Assembly: GCA_025716815.1 (NCBI GenBank) | Contig: JAIXMN010000001.1 | Location: 434,001 to 498,000, forward strand | Direction of reading: 5' to 3' | Length of the DNA: 64,000 nucleotides | Source: Dichotomocladium elegans | Lineage: Eukaryota > Mucoromycota > Mucoromycetes > Mucorales > Lichtheimiaceae | Shown here: positions 48,228 to 60,761 of the stretch, in pieces | Layout: the number at the start of each line of letters is the position of its first letter | Numbering within the stretch: the first letter of the stretch is position 1 | Made by a program: the position numbers and the translations under genes | The notes under the pieces: model-generated | Seen by the model: the letters and a program-made list of their open reading frames with translations, nothing else | What the model was told of the DNA's origin: nothing | Database searches by the model: none

Positions 48228-49445
48228 TCATGTAAAAAAGCGGTAGAAAGAAAATAAACTAAAAGAAGAGAGCGAAAAATTGTTGCTGAAAGGAAAAAGA
48301 CCCTCTCCTTCCACCCACCCCCAAGTAAAAAAAAAAGAAAAACAATCCCAGCTCAGTCGGCGATTTTCAATGGGAGCTTTTTTTTTTTTTCTCTCTCACC
48401 CAGCTGCCGACGGCTTGTGGCGAACAACCCTTCAACGCTGTATCGTCCCCCTTGGTATAATCCAATCTAGACAGCAACCTATGTCCTCATCTCCAATCCA
48501 GGAAATCAATAAAAGAAATGCACCTTCTCAGAAGGGGAGTCTATCGGATTAAGCTCTGAGGATTTGGGGGATCGGTGTCATCGACGTAGTACATAACACA
48601 CCCAAGTGGGTAACGGACCGGTCTGCGGAGCGGTATGGTTACATATCCATCATAACGAAAGACTGGACTTTGTGTTGTATGTATCTGTCATGGCATACAC
48701 ACCTTGTCGGTTTTGAAGTGGCGTCCCAATTTAAATTGCTGACTGCTAGATGGGGTGGTACGTAAAGGACTAGCCGCACTCTCTTTCTATTATCTTGACT
48801 TCTTCAGACCTTTATATAGGCCGCTGATCTGGCTGGACCAAGTGCGAACCTTCGCGGCATGGGAGTCCCCTTAAAAAATACAAGTTCCCCGGTCATTTTA
48901 TATCCTAGGAATGTGGGAGGAGCATCATGGAGAAAATTCCGTCTCAGAACAATCGCTCCTCATCCTTGCTGCGTATTGACTCGCCCCGCCCTCGAAAGAG
49001 CTGGTTTAGCTGCGATGTATTCGCGACGAGAGCAAGAATGGTAGACATAATTCTCATTTATGCAAGATAGACTCCATCGAGCGTTTTCTTATTTGATATC
49101 GGCCATCGTTTCCGATGGATTAACGTCCTATGCTGATGGAGCCTATGCTAAAGACCTTCGAACGAGATGCGCGTGTGGCTGATGGAAAAGAAATTTATTA
49201 TGTGTGAGAATTAAGCAGAGGAAGATGTGAGTGTGAATAAGGGATGGAGGTAGGAGAAAAAGTAAATGGGAGGAGGGATAAATATACAATCTACTTTGCG
49301 AGGAAGGTAAAAAAAACACTTCTATACATCAGACCAGAGACTAAACCAATCAAGGACGGAGGAGAGAACGGTAATTGTAAGCGGGATAGAAAAGATACAC
49401 ATGGGGGAGGGAAGACTGACGGAAGAGGAGAGGAAATGGCGATAT
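48228..49445. other. Intergenic, no gene seen
   Basis: Promoter of the ThrE-type gene and 3' flank of the phosphodiesterase gene. T runs at 48379-48391 and purine-rich DNA at 49200-49440. No conserved frame. Confidence 0.5.
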
Positions 49446-51996
49446 TTACATGATGGCGCACTGGCAAACTGCACCATCATGTGGTCCCGCTGTTGGTGGC
49501 ACCCATTCTGGAGGCACATTGTTGTTTGGCGATGACAATGCGTCGTTGTTGTTGTTGTCGCCAATATTGCCATAATCTGACCTGGCAACGGCGGGCATCC
49601 GGGGTAACCCCTGAAGAATCTGATCCTTGTCAAGTGAAATGCGATATTCGGGTTCTTCTTCAACTATCCATCTGTGAGTCACGTGCAAAAGCAGAGGCGT
49701 CTCATATTTACCTTGCTCAACCATCTTTTCCTCAATCACTTGCTTTTCGCTCGCATCATTGGACCATTTTCGTGCTTCCCATTGCTTAAGATTCTGCTCC
49801 ATGGACTCCACTGTAAACGACATCTCTAGGGAACGACGGAGGACATCAGAAACCGAGCCCTTGGAAGGTTACACAAATATGAATTTTACCCTGTGTCACA
49901 TTGGAAACGCTCTCAAATAAGCTCATTGCGACAAACCGGATGAACCCGATCTGCATGTCCTCTAATACAATCTTATCGCGATCATTCATTGGCTGCACAG
50001 GCATCCCAAGCTGACGCTCAAGATCGCCTTGGCATGCAAACTCTTGAGCAAGCAATTCGGCCCATTTGATGGCGCGCCGAAACGGCCGTGTCTGGTGACA
50101 TTTCGCTTGGATTAGGCACGCGACAATCCCGCACACGTCTTAACATACCACGTTGCTGATATCTGCGCACTTTATCAGAGCGCTGCAGAGCAATATCCGG
50201 TCCTCATCGACAGTGTTCGGGTCCAAAACCTCTGGATTGTTCCGTAATCGCGCCGCTTGTTCCTTTATCCTTGCAACATAATCATTGTGCAAAGACATGT
50301 CGGTTGCCAAGATCGTAGCGACTACTGTTTTGCGAAACTCTATACACACACATGTGAAATATTACTTGTACGCTCATGACTATAAAAGGAAAAGGCTCGT
50401 GTTCTCCCGCATTTTACCTTGATATTCTTCCGTTGATCCGATACATAGGTCAATACCGTGCTTCTTCAAAATCTGGAATAGAGTCATGGAATGGAAGCTT
50501 TCGAGTACTGAACGGTCATTGTACAACAACGCAAGTGGAGTGGATGAATTGATCTGCATGTCGGTGTGAGTATGATCCACCTTCAACTCCCACACAGCGC
50601 TTACCATAAATACATTGTTGACGCCAGGATGTGCAGCATCATGGCCTAATGCAGCAACTAACAGCGCAAAAACATCGTTAGGACGTAAGAGGTCCTGTGG
50701 ACGGGACACATTGCCTGGGAACGGAAGCACTCCAAGCTTGCATAAAAAGTAATAGGAGCACTGCAAAACATCGACAGCATGGGCAAAGTTGTGGTAAGGG
50801 TTTCCATTGTGGTAGGAAACAGACAATTCAACAATGAAATCATACAGTTGGTCTAGCATCTACCGTATAAGCGTCACTGGGAGTAGCCTCTTACACCTCA
50901 GCAATACTTGCCCTTATTGATTGATATATGGCGCATTTCGGAAAGGCTCAGGACGCGGTCAAATATCAGATATGAGCAATGGATTAAATCGTCGTGATCA
51001 ACATCGAAAGGACAAAAATCCCAGTTTTCGATTTTACGTCGCAGGAACGCTTCACGGTGGCTCGAGAGATGTGTAATTTTCCTTGATACAGTTGGCGCAT
51101 AAATATCCATCATGGCCTTAGCCAAACTAAACCATATTTAGAATTGTGCTTAAAATGCCACAAGGTAAAACCCCGTCTCTCATTACATACATGGAATCCT
51201 TCGACGTTGTGCTGGTAATACGGTGACGCAGAAGAGTTGTAGGTTCATTTCGAAGCAATTTCTGTATAGATGTATTCGACTTCAGCTCTTCGACTTTCTG
51301 TCTCTCACTTGCACACTTACCAGTGATAATGTCCTGACTACGTCGACACGCAGAGGTTTGATTAGGTATTCGGTCGCACCCGCATTGATGCACCCGAGCA
51401 TAAAATCAAAATCTTCCACCGACGAGCATGCTTTTTTTTTAAGATAAAGAAAGAAGGTTTAGCCAATCAACTGATTAGCCAAGCAGTTTGGGGGGTGACA
51501 GAGAAAGGAGAAAAATTCGGATAGCTTGGAGGAAGAGGAGGTGTGTGTGTGGGGGGGGAGTGAGGAAAGAGAAAAGAATTACCAGCAACGGCAACATTGG
51601 CTGCAGCTATTTGAGCGATCAAGGCCGTCTTATTGTTACGATAGTTGCCGCCATCGTCGTCTAGATCGATCAGACATATCGCTGGCTGCTGAGAGTTCTG
51701 AATAAACTTCAACACATCTGCTGGACTCGACTGTATGGACACTGGCATGTAGAAGAAAAAGGAAATGTATTTCTTTTGGTATAGGCAAACAAAAAATATT
51801 GTAACATGACAGATGGTCTATTTGCTTTCTTTGACGGGGTACCTTGGCCAAAAACAGACTCTAGGATAGAAGCATACACAGGGCGTTCACTTTTGTTGTT
51901 GTTGTCGTCGTCATCATAGAGTTGGATACGGTATGGTCGAGATTTCGCTTGGTATAGCACGACAATGGAGCAGCGTGAAGGGTCCATCGGTAGCAT
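49446..51996 (-). CDS. Receiver-like domain plus cyclic nucleotide phosphodiesterase (RegA-like), CaaX end
   Basis: Ten exons: 51996-51843, 51741-51583, 51430-51321, 51261-51191, 51126-50912, 50852-50605, 50553-50418, 50339-50149, 50091-49890, 49825-49446; 621 residues. The N-terminus resembles a response-regulator receiver: AICLIDLDDDGG at the phospho-acceptor position and GATEYLIKPL with the conserved lysine, but the usual N-terminal acidic pair is not seen. A class I phosphodiesterase domain follows with its metal ligands: GNPYHNFAHAVDVL, GHDAAHPGVNNVFM, IKCADISNVTRPF, GFIRFVAMSLFE. The last residues, CQCAIM, form a CaaX prenylation box. By family it hydrolyses cAMP and opposes PKA. The fifth intron is GC-AG (AAGG|GCAAGT...GCTAG|ACC), which restores ISINKDQLYDFIVELS. 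Confidence 0.9.
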
Positions 51997-53389
51997 TCAT
52001 TCACTCTTCATTTATCCGCTGAATGGCCGTTATGTATTCCTGGTTCGCTGTGTCTTTTTAGGGCGTAGAGATGGAACGAAGGAGAGGGAAAGGGAGAAAA
52101 GAATGAGTTGGAATGAGCAAACAAAAAGTCAAAGGAGTAAAAAAATACAGATTATTTTTTCCAGGCCTAAAGAAAGAGAGAGAGAAGGGGAGGGAAAGCG
52201 CGAAGGCCAATCAGATTAGCTTTAGAGTTCACCAATTACTTTATTTTCTCCAAAATAAAATTTCGTATACTTTATTTTCAAAAGCGTAAAACTATACGAA
52301 ATGCCGTATCAGCAAGGCCAAAAAAAAATCTCGTTATACACTTTGGCTTACCACACCAGCCCACACCAGGCGTATCCATATGATATCCCTGGCGGTAAGA
52401 TCAGTGGTGCGCCAGAAGCAGCGGCAAGAAAGTCTACTTCTTTTTATCGGGATGTCTATATATTCTCTCAATGTTGGAGATGCGTAGGCAACAAGACCAG
52501 GGTTATCCCTGAAAGTTACACTACATACGCATCTATTTATTCTGTGTCAGAACAAACGAATTGAAGCGAGTTGCAGATATCCTCATCAACGACATGGGCC
52601 TTGCCTATTGTGTATGCGGCATTCAGCTTTGTCATCACACGCAAAGTGTGCAATAAACTCTGTATATGGCATTCTGACAGATTGGCCTATACGATGAATT
52701 GAGGATTGGGAGGCTTCAAAAAGATGTCTGGCCCAAAGGCCCATCAGTGCCTCATGCGCGGAGATCCTCACTATCTCACAATGGAAAAGATATACTGATG
52801 GATAATATGCATAGTGGGCACACATTCTGAACAGAGAAGCCGTGCGGTGCGTATGAAATCGCCATGGTTCTAGCCAATTTAAATGGACTATGCATTGACG
52901 GTCCAGGAAGAAAGGGACTCAACTTCCAAATTGAGCATGGTGGAGAACGCTGGTAAACCAGTACGATACGAAGACGCGGATAGAAGAGAAGGGGGAGTCA
53001 GTGATGCTGCATGGTGCAGATGTTGTTGGTCCGTGTGGTGGCCCATTAGCTGCGTTGACGGGGCGTATCCCTGCCTTTATGAAGGCTTTGCATGCGACTT
53101 TGTACAATACATTTTTCCTTCACGCGACATTTAAAGTAAACCAGATTTGCGAACTGGGGTCTAAGCAAGATAGCAATGAATTACGCATCTTCCTTTAACA
53201 TAGCAACAGTCGTTTTTATGCGAGAAACATCCCGAGACCATTTAAAGATTGTGCAAGGAAGGGACGAGTTTCCTGTTCTTGGAATGATGAAGCTCAACGG
53301 TATGCTTACCCATCTGAGACGAGCGGGTTCCAAATGTTTGCACGCAGCAAGCGAAAAAATTAAAATTATCCTTGTGAAAGCTTTCGTTC
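51997..53389. other. TE-rich intergenic region
   Basis: Left end is the promoter of the phosphodiesterase gene. From about 52560 to 53170 broken reading frames on both strands and a short dispersed repeat suggest an old transposon, but no domain is certain. GA tract at 52172-52200. Confidence 0.45.
52611..52646 (+). repeat. Short dispersed repeat, copy C
   Basis: TATGCGGCATTCAGCTTTG then TCATCACACGCAAAG matches 61813-61847 and, reversed, 7426-7455 with several differences. The most diverged of the three copies. Confidence 0.5.
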
Positions 53390-53855
53390 ATGGCGTTCAC
53401 ATGGAAAAAGCGCGCACTTGAAAAGACTACAGATCCTGCCGCCAATGGCACCATCAAACGACCTCGCCATGAACAAACTGGTGTAGGCTTTATCTGCCCA
53501 AATTGCACTGCCAGCCCAATAGAATCGAGCCAAAAAGGAGTCCGTTGTCCCGGATGCCAGCTGACAATTGAAGTTGATTGCGCCGACTTACCATTAAATG
53601 ACGTCCAACGAATGCTCGAGATGACTCGGATGGAGCACAGGTAAGAATCTTCATCCTGTTGCTGAGCAGTAGCTTTTCGCTCAGCATACAAAGTGCATTA
53701 ATATTGTGAGTAGCTGAGATAGTATATCATTAATATTATTCGCCACTAGCTTATGCAAAGGACCGGGCCAGATAGGGGCAATGACGGCTCCTGACGGCGT
53801 AGTATTCTTGACTTGGAGATGTTCAGACTGCCGATCCGTGGAGATTTTACTTTGA
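53390..53855 (+). CDS. RPA-interacting-protein-like zinc finger protein (short)
   Basis: Two exons, 53390-53640 and 53750-53855; 118 residues. A short basic N-terminus (MAFTWKKRALEK, TIKRPRHEQ, a possible nuclear signal) is followed by two CxxC knuckles (FICPNCTAS, VRCPGCQLT), then DLPLNDVQRMLEMTRMEHSLC with the His/Cys pair, and FLTWRCSDCRSVEILL at the end. Order and spacing match the C-terminal zinc-binding domain of RPAIN/RIP-alpha, which brings replication protein A into the nucleus in animals. The N-terminal helical region of RPAIN is mostly absent. It is a small real gene in a transposon-rich stretch. Function is by family resemblance only. Confidence 0.75.
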
Positions 53856-54772
53856 TAGCTGCAGCTCTTTTAATCAGCCAAGGCATCCAAGCTCTGTTTT
53901 ATTTGATCTGTCGGACCCTTCACCCTCTTCCCCCCATAATGTCACAGGACCAAAGAATGCTAACATGGAATTCTGGCAAGTCTTTATAATGACAGAATTC
54001 CATTACCCTCCGATATGGTGGAGCGTCGTTTTGGATACTTTCACAGTCTTCTATAAATGCTTTCACACTGCGACCTCCACCGCCGTGCTGAATAGATATG
54101 TAATCCCTAGCTGATGCATTATGCACCTTCGATCGCTAGCTACAGTAACTCTGCTTGAATGATCTGACCTCGTCTGGGTCAGCGGAAGTTGTCTAACCAT
54201 CACAATATCTGCACTCATTCGTGGGAGTCTGCGCAGCAATAAGCTCAAAGTCATTATTGCAAGATAAACTATGCAGGTATTCAGAGTGGATCCTCGTCAA
54301 AGACTAGTCCATAGGTTCAGGGCATCCATTCTCATCAACAAGATGGCCCTGCCCATCGTTTTATAAAGTTGAATGCGTCTGGAAGGAGGAGGGGGACGAT
54401 AACGCTTGAGAAAATCGACGAATTTATAGAGTTGAGTTAGCCGAGCTGTTTTGAGTGCCGTCCTGCGGTTTTTGAATCGGGTGGCATGCATTTGGGAAAT
54501 GGTGTTTTAATATCTTTGAGGATCGAAAATCAAGGGCAGTCGATAGGGTGGTACGAAATATTTAAACAGATGCCTTTTCCGCCTGCGAATCTGTCCTTTT
54601 GATAATTGTCGTGGTGCTCTTTGGGTGGTAGTGGTGAGCCGACCGGGTGTTATTGTGTGTACCTTGTGGGCTTGGCGTGTTTGGTTTCATAGATACCCCA
54701 CGATGGTTCTTGTCGCTCTATTCATGTAGTGCAAATGAATCTACATTCTTACCACCGCACCGATTTCCCTAT
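53856..54772. other. Convergent intergenic region, possible relic
   Basis: 3' flanks of the RPAIN-like gene and the exonuclease gene. A minus-strand frame at 54297-54491 (basic, RFKNRRTALKTARLTQLYKF) may be a decayed coding segment. No domain identified. Confidence 0.4.
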
Positions 54773-56253
54773 TTACGGTACCTCTTTTGCAGCATCTTTC
54801 TCAATTGCTATGGAAGCCATGACAAAGTGTTCTGACCCGGTGCCAAGCTTTTTGAGTGCTTCACAAAAAACAGCGGATAACTTGTATGAGGCCTAGATAC
54901 ATTGCCATTGACAAAATAAGTTAATACATTCAAAATCGTCAAGTAGTAACATTTACATAAGCGTCGAGGGATGCATATTTGATCTGTGCTTGTGATAGCC
55001 GAAATGAGCTCCAATTACTTAGGATAACCTTTTTTTTCTTGTCCATTTTATATCCCAGCTATTCAGAGGAAAAAGAAAGACGATAGCCTGCGTTAGTATG
55101 TCGATTGGAATGCAAATGCACTCAGCAGATTACGATAATGCAACTTACGTAGCTTCCAGTAAGTGCTCGGAGAGACATCCGTGTTTCGTGAGGGTAGATG
55201 TGTTTACATACAGTACCAAGGTCAATGAACCCGTTGCACTCGACTCCAAAATCGCGAGCAAGCTTAAGGCCATCACCTCGGATATTGACACCCGATTTAA
55301 GGAAGCGCCTCTCTCTCAGGAATTGGGTGAGGGCAGTAGGCAGATCTAATAATTAAGCTTCAGTTAAGCTGCGCGCTAGCGTCATGTATTGCTTTATACG
55401 CTAATCATTACATTTGAGTCGATGGACCTGCATCAACAAAACAGTTTTGCTGTTACAAATCTGGATCAATGCCGTCTTGTTCTCTTTGGCTCCCTTTTGA
55501 AACTGCGGCTGCCATTCAATATCTAGACCGTAGATCGTCTCTCCTTCACTTCAATAATAAATGTACCCAAGCAAGAGCGAGTGAATACATTGCCGCCAAG
55601 TACAAAGCCTTTGCTGTCCCACATGTATACCTAGTCATTGCGATAATATTCTTATTGATGGATTCAGCACTGGAAGCAACAATCGTCTTGAGATGCTCTG
55701 GACGTTGTAAAGATGGAAGACCTTCGATAAAAGCTAAGAATTTGGCGTTTGCGGCTGCCACTGCTTCCTCCGTTGTGAGAAGCTGTTCCTGCGGTTGCTC
55801 GATCGCCTCTGCCTCTGCCTTGTCCTGGGACAATTGTTGTGATCGAAGGCAAGCAGATGTACACACCATTCTCAAAGTAGTGGTATTGTGGCTGTCCGTC
55901 TTGCATTGCAAACTTGGCTTCTTCGAGAATAGAAAGTGGCGGTTGGATTTATGCGCTATATTATTCTTCGCATCCCTGTCAAAAGGCGGGCAGAGATGCT
56001 GTTCTAACTGTGCGGAATTGCGGATAGTAATCGAAGCAGTGCCTGGATTCAATGCAAAAATGTCTCGCTGTTTTGATATTTGCCTCCTTACGAGCTTGCG
56101 AAATGGATGTGGCTGATCGACTGCATCGACACAGGTTGCTGAGGAATATGTGCTTCTAGCAGGAGTATGTACAACGTATTTCCATGGCAAGGCTCTCTGT
56201 CTCGTCTGCTTTGGCAATATGTAGGGGAGAATGCGAGGCGCTCGAGCAGCCAT
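54773..56253 (-). CDS. WRN-type 3'-5' exonuclease (DEDDy)
   Basis: Five exons: 56253-55631, 55548-55412, 55345-55149, 55058-54957, 54892-54773; 392 residues. The N-terminal 40 residues are basic, without acids (RAPRILPYILPKQTRQRALP), like a mitochondrial presequence. The exonuclease domain lies in exons 2-5: motif I YGLDIEWQPQF (D, E), KENKTALIQICNSKTVLL, motif II NIRGDGLKLARDFG (D) with FIDLGTV, and motif III IKYASLDAY (Y and D). All four acidic residues and the tyrosine are present. By family it removes nucleotides 3'-5' from DNA, as in the Werner exonuclease. The first exon is a large open frame with no obvious domain. The domain is spread over small exons that single-frame searching misses. 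Confidence 0.88.
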
Positions 56254-56732
56254 TGATAATGGAACAGGGTCAGGGGGAGGGGAGGAAGAGAAAGCAGAAC
56301 TGTAAATATAGAAAAAAGAAAAAGTTTCAATGCCCCTTTTGGGACGAATCAGGCAGAAAGGACATGAGCGGAGGAACACTAAACGCCGACATTCCTCAAA
56401 ATCAATAGAGTTCTTTCTAAAACAGCAACATGGTTTGATGACTGTTCGTTGGGTGGCCAATGTGTGAGATCGTCTGATCTTATATGAAAAATTGACATAG
56501 AGAGGGTCCAACTGTCTAGCAAGAACGAAACATATCGAACCTGCACAGATGCAGCCGGTAGTAGTGGTCATACACCGCTTCTTTACTTGGGCATCACTAG
56601 GATGTCTTGTACTTTATTTCAAAAATAATAAAAACAATAGAAACTAATGTATCATTAGACAACTTCAAATACACCCAAATTCTCCAAATCTTTCGACTCA
56701 CCACCACCGAATCAAGCCCAAAGCCAATTCAG
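56254..56732. other. Divergent intergenic region
   Basis: Upstream of the exonuclease gene (minus) and of a possible small plus-strand frame. No other gene seen. Confidence 0.4.
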
Positions 56733-56984
56733 ATGCGGATTGTCCTGGCTCTCATAAGACTCTTGGTTGTTGCCTGCGAGAAGCTCGTGCTGCATTTAAT
56801 GATGGTTGGTGCCGCGATTGATTCTTCGGCAGTCCGTATTTTTTTAACCCATGTCTTTGGTACCGTTAACAACTGCGGTGGTCCCTTCTGCTGGACCATT
56901 ATCAATGGTCAATGTCAGACGTATCCCGTTGGGTGCACCCAATCAAAGACGTTAAACCGCTATTCATTATGGACACGCTGCTGA
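56733..56984 (+). CDS. Possible small cysteine-rich protein
   Basis: An 83-codon frame starting MRIVLALIRLLVVACEKL and ending with six cysteines (NNCGGPFCWTIINGQCQ, GCTQSK, WTRC). The start looks like a weak signal peptide and the Cys pattern resembles small secreted fungal proteins, but the middle is unusual and an intron could remove part of it. Family unknown. It lies next to repeat DNA, so it may be a chance frame. Confidence 0.35.
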   Translation: MRIVLALIRLLVVACEKLVLHLMMVGAAIDSSAVRIFLTHVFGTVNNCGGPFCWTIINGQCQTYPVGCTQSKTLNRYSLWTRC

Positions 56985-59087
56985 AATCGAGCTATTTTTT
57001 TGGTGGATAATTTATTCCCTCTTGTCTGGATCAGTTAAATGGGGGTCACGGATGGGTTCTCTTCAACACATTCGAGAATATCACTTTTAAACTCTACATT
57101 CATAGCTGCATACGCGTAAGAGCACTGTTCTAATACGCTTATTAAAAATGCTATTAGAGCCCATTCCGTGCGGTACGTACGCTGATCGCTGTGCTGAACA
57201 GATCTGTATTCCAGAAGCATGGACGTATTATAAAGAGTTTCGCAAAAGGATAGATAGACAAATATCAAAGTCTACGCTTAGGGGGATGGGGTTTTTAAAC
57301 AAGTCGAAATGATACTCGTTAGTCAACAGGCAGAACGCCCTGGAACCAGATGCTTCGACTAACTCCGAAGGTAGCCCGGTGTACCATTGCGGTAAATATG
57401 GGGGAAAAGGTGAGAAAGAGAAGGATGGCCGGAGCATTTTAGTGTCGGCGGCGAATGCAGCGGCGGAAAGATCGGGGGAAAGAATGAGAAGAAACAACGA
57501 CTGATCAACAGGAACACCAGCGGCAGAAACAACGGAAGACAAGCAGCACCTCAATGAAGCCATGGCGGGAGACGTGCGCGGATGCAGCAAAATCGCAGCC
57601 CACTCAAAGTCCTTATCCTCTTCATTCCAGGTACCTGAGCTAGGTTGATGTTTTATCTACAGATTAAGAGTTTGCAAAATGGAACAAGTTAAATGATAGG
57701 ACACATACGTATACGCTACTATTACCTAGTATAGTTTATTTTATGATATATACGTGGCATTAAATCCTTAGTATTGAGAAGTCTGGTGCGATTGATAATT
57801 GATTCTTGCGGATGTTCATCTGGTTCGCTGCATTCTTACTTTCATCCTGCCTTAACGCGGCTTATGTAGTCGATATATTGTGAGTGGATTGAAGAATTAA
57901 ATAGCAAAGATAGAAGGTGAGTATGAGGAACAACGGAGGAAGTAGAAACAACACAAGAACATCAGAATGAAAGAATATGGGTCTGTAATGAAAGATGACC
58001 AGGAAGAGACGGAAGTCTTCAGCGGCGTGTTGTCCGGATGACGAGATCTTCTCGAAAACCATCTGGAGTTAGGTAGAGGTAATTGATCTCCAGAAGGTGT
58101 TGCGTGGGTCAACGATGTGCGGATCTAGTGCTGACGGCGGAGGCCAGGGACGCCACTGTGGTAATTGGCGTGCTAAATCAGTCTATTCGAATACAATATG
58201 ACTCATGGAAGAGAAAGAGAAGCAAAATGGCTCTGAACACTAGAAATAGGTCTATATAAAATATCATACGTTCTGTTCGCTGTAACATGATATGTGATAA
58301 TCAAAGTTGTTCCTTACTAAAGTTCTCGAAATGGACCTGTTAACCATCTAGTGTCGATAACAAGCCATATGAGTATACAGCGCCAAGGGAAGACCACATT
58401 CACATTTCTCCTAGAATATTGTAGGCAAGCATGCATATGCTGCTTAACAAAATTCAAGCATCCTCGGTGATCTCGTTACTTCGCATTTTGCCATGTTCTT
58501 TTATGTATGGTTGGCTCAAGTGGTACCATGGCAAGTAATACAGATACAATATGTATGTGAATAGGTGCCAGTAAGAAAATTCTGTATGGATTCGTTTGTG
58601 CTATGTATCTCGGCATTAAAGACCCACACTGATATCGCGTAATGGACATGTTTCCAGTTCAAATGATATTATTAACCTTTTATAAAATGAAACATTCCAT
58701 CAAAAGATGAGATGTCTATGGTGTGGAACTCTGAATGGAAAACTTTGCCAACCAATAGACCGCGCATGTTCAGCAGGTGCAGGAACATTATTGAATGCCA
58801 CGGAGTTGTCTTCTTACGACTAGTCCAGGTGCAAAAGATCCACGTCTTCCATAAAAGGCAATTCTGATCTGCGCATGCCGTTCCACAGTATTGTATTTAC
58901 CACAAGGAGCATAACCGGGTATCATAAAGTCCCCGAAGTATTATGCTAATACCGTCAAGTTGTTCATCACATGTCCAGAAACGCCTACAGTCTATTCTTC
59001 TGAGCTACGTGCTGGTATCTTTCAGAAAGAGAACTGTGGTTTTTCAGACTGGGATATCAAATGACCCAAGGGGTCGGGGGATATCTC
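56985..59087. other. Two-kilobase gene-poor region
   Basis: Apart from the dispersed repeat at 57280-57630 no gene was recognised. A minus-strand CT-rich frame at 57897-58112 has similar composition to the repeat but no convincing alignment. The right end is the 3' flank of the BRO1 gene. Confidence 0.45.
57280..57630 (-). repeat. Dispersed repeat, copy 2 (unknown family)
   Basis: Reverse complement of this block is homologous to 5058-5335, in the same order of landmarks (CCGCGCA, CGCCATGGCTTC, TCTGCCGCTGGTG, TTACCGCAATGGTACACC, GGCTACCTTCGGAG, GACTAACGAGTAT). This copy keeps a longer uninterrupted frame (ATG at 57570, about 110 codons, rich in Ser, Leu and Ala), so it may be younger or closer to the original. 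Confidence 0.65.
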
Positions 59088-60761
59088 TTAATAATAGGCT
59101 CCTGACCGAGCATAGGACGCGTTTGTTTCTTCTTCGCGGTAGGGCCCGAACTTTGGAAGCGGAAGCTGGAACTTCTTCATCTGGAGAACGCCGCGCCCGT
59201 TGGGGATGATCCGCTGAAGATCTTGGCGTGAGGGTATTGTCTGATAGCTTACCTGTTTATGGACGAAACACATTAGGTCACCTCGTATCAGCGTACCTGG
59301 ATTGTAAGTACTTATAGCCAATTTACCGTATCATTAATCAAAGTGTAGCGCTGCAAGAGTTCACAGACGGACTCTTCTTCTTTCAACGCACGAGCTGCGA
59401 CTCCAGACTTGCGTAGCTGCGGTTTTGAGAGGCTCGAATGCTGGATAGCGCGTAGATCTGATCTGCATTCACGCAAGAACCCGACCGCCTCTCCCATTTT
59501 CCTATCCGTGAAATTATTAGTGAGAAGATCAGAGAGCTCTCTCTCTCTCTCTGAGAGATAAGGAACACGCAACTGGTTGTCATTGGCATCCATAGCAAGA
59601 TATTTTTTGCCCATTGCCTGCTTATGGATATACATGAGCATCACGGTATTTCTTCAACTTTCATTCTCAGGTCATCGGCTTGCCTTGAAAAACTGGACAC
59701 CATCATAGATGTATTTCTTGAGATCGGACGAGACTTCCTGTCCACCCGATATGGACGATATTAAGCCGTATGCCATCTCATACTCGCCTGCAACTCCAAT
59801 ATAAAGTTTCGCCACCAGCGACTTGGACACTTGAGCGGACAAGAGTGCCTTATTGATCGCAATGTATTGCGCATCTGCAAGCGCCATTCTGAGGCAATTT
59901 TTTTTCGCTGATCAGTCATTTTCTTCTTCTTTCACGTATCTAACTTACTTTGACAAAGCTGCAGCCAGCTCCTTGATGGTCTCTACAGGCCGATTTTCTG
60001 GCGGCTGACGCCATTTGGGGATCACATCGTATGCGATGAAATGGAATACACCTGCTGCTGTATTGAGAGCATCCGCTGCCTTTTCCCTATTGTCAATCGT
60101 CGTCTTGATCCCTTCTGATTGTCGCATTCCTTCCACCGACCTTATTGTACAGGATTGGAGCATTATTATCTCCTTGAATAACCTTAAGATAATCAAGGCT
60201 CTGCATCGACTTGGCATAGGCATACGTCATGAGCACAAAGACGAGCTCATAGTATATTCCAGAGCATACTATCCGAGGCGCATTGCTCCCGGTGTGTATG
60301 ATATGATCGCTCAACGTGGACCGCCAAGACGTCTCTAGATTGCTTGAGCCCCGAGTTTTTCTCTCACCACCGGGTCCAGCACGTTGCAACTTACCAATAT
60401 TCTTTTTCAGCACCAGGTCACCCGACTCGAGACAATTCAGTATGCTCACCAGGTATGGCAAATAGTCTTCTAGGGTCTACAAACGGGTTTGCATCAAGTG
60501 AGAAATCTTCGACTTGTTCCTTGAACAGATGAATGTCACACATGGCACAAATGAATGCCGTGATGAGTCGTCACTTGCGTTGATAATATGTCGGTAATCG
60601 CGTGTGTCCTGGGGTTCCTTTTTCAGGTCCTTAAGCACAGTGCGGACTCGACCACGCTGTGCTGTGGCGTCTGAAATTTCGGTCGAATAGGATTCCGCAT
60701 TGCCCAAGAAATCCACAAAGGACATTGCGCCGGTTGTTGGCAATGAATATGAATAACTCAT
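59088..60761 (-). CDS. BRO1-domain protein (BROX-like)
   Basis: Seven exons: 60761-60579, 60476-60395, 60334-60183, 60103-59949, 59888-59684, 59617-59327, 59252-59088; 410 residues. The whole length is a BRO1 domain: TWRSTL-like SWRSTLSDHII, CSGIYYELVFVLMTYAYA, KAADALNTAAGVFHFIAYDV, MALADAQYIAINKAL, VAKLYIGVAGEYEMAYGLI, EAVGFLREC, INDTVSYQTIPS. There is no V domain or proline-rich tail, so it resembles BROX rather than full ALIX/Rim20. By family it binds ESCRT-III (CHMP4/Snf7) and acts on endosomes or the nuclear envelope. Two introns are GC-AG: AAC|GCAAGT after RDYRHIIN and AAG|GCAAGC after GVQFFK. The exon 3/4 junction (weak GTTATT donor) is uncertain. Confidence 0.85.

Noticed and set aside
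51298..51320. A 23-nt intron in the phosphodiesterase gene (GTAAGT...GACAG)
   Set aside because: Too short for the spliceosome; the acceptor at CTATACAG gives a 59-nt intron, correct phase and a better protein.
52560..53170. Tc1/mariner transposase copy
   Set aside because: Some fragments look transposase-like, but neither the helix-turn-helix nor the DDE blocks can be found; left as unassigned relic DNA.
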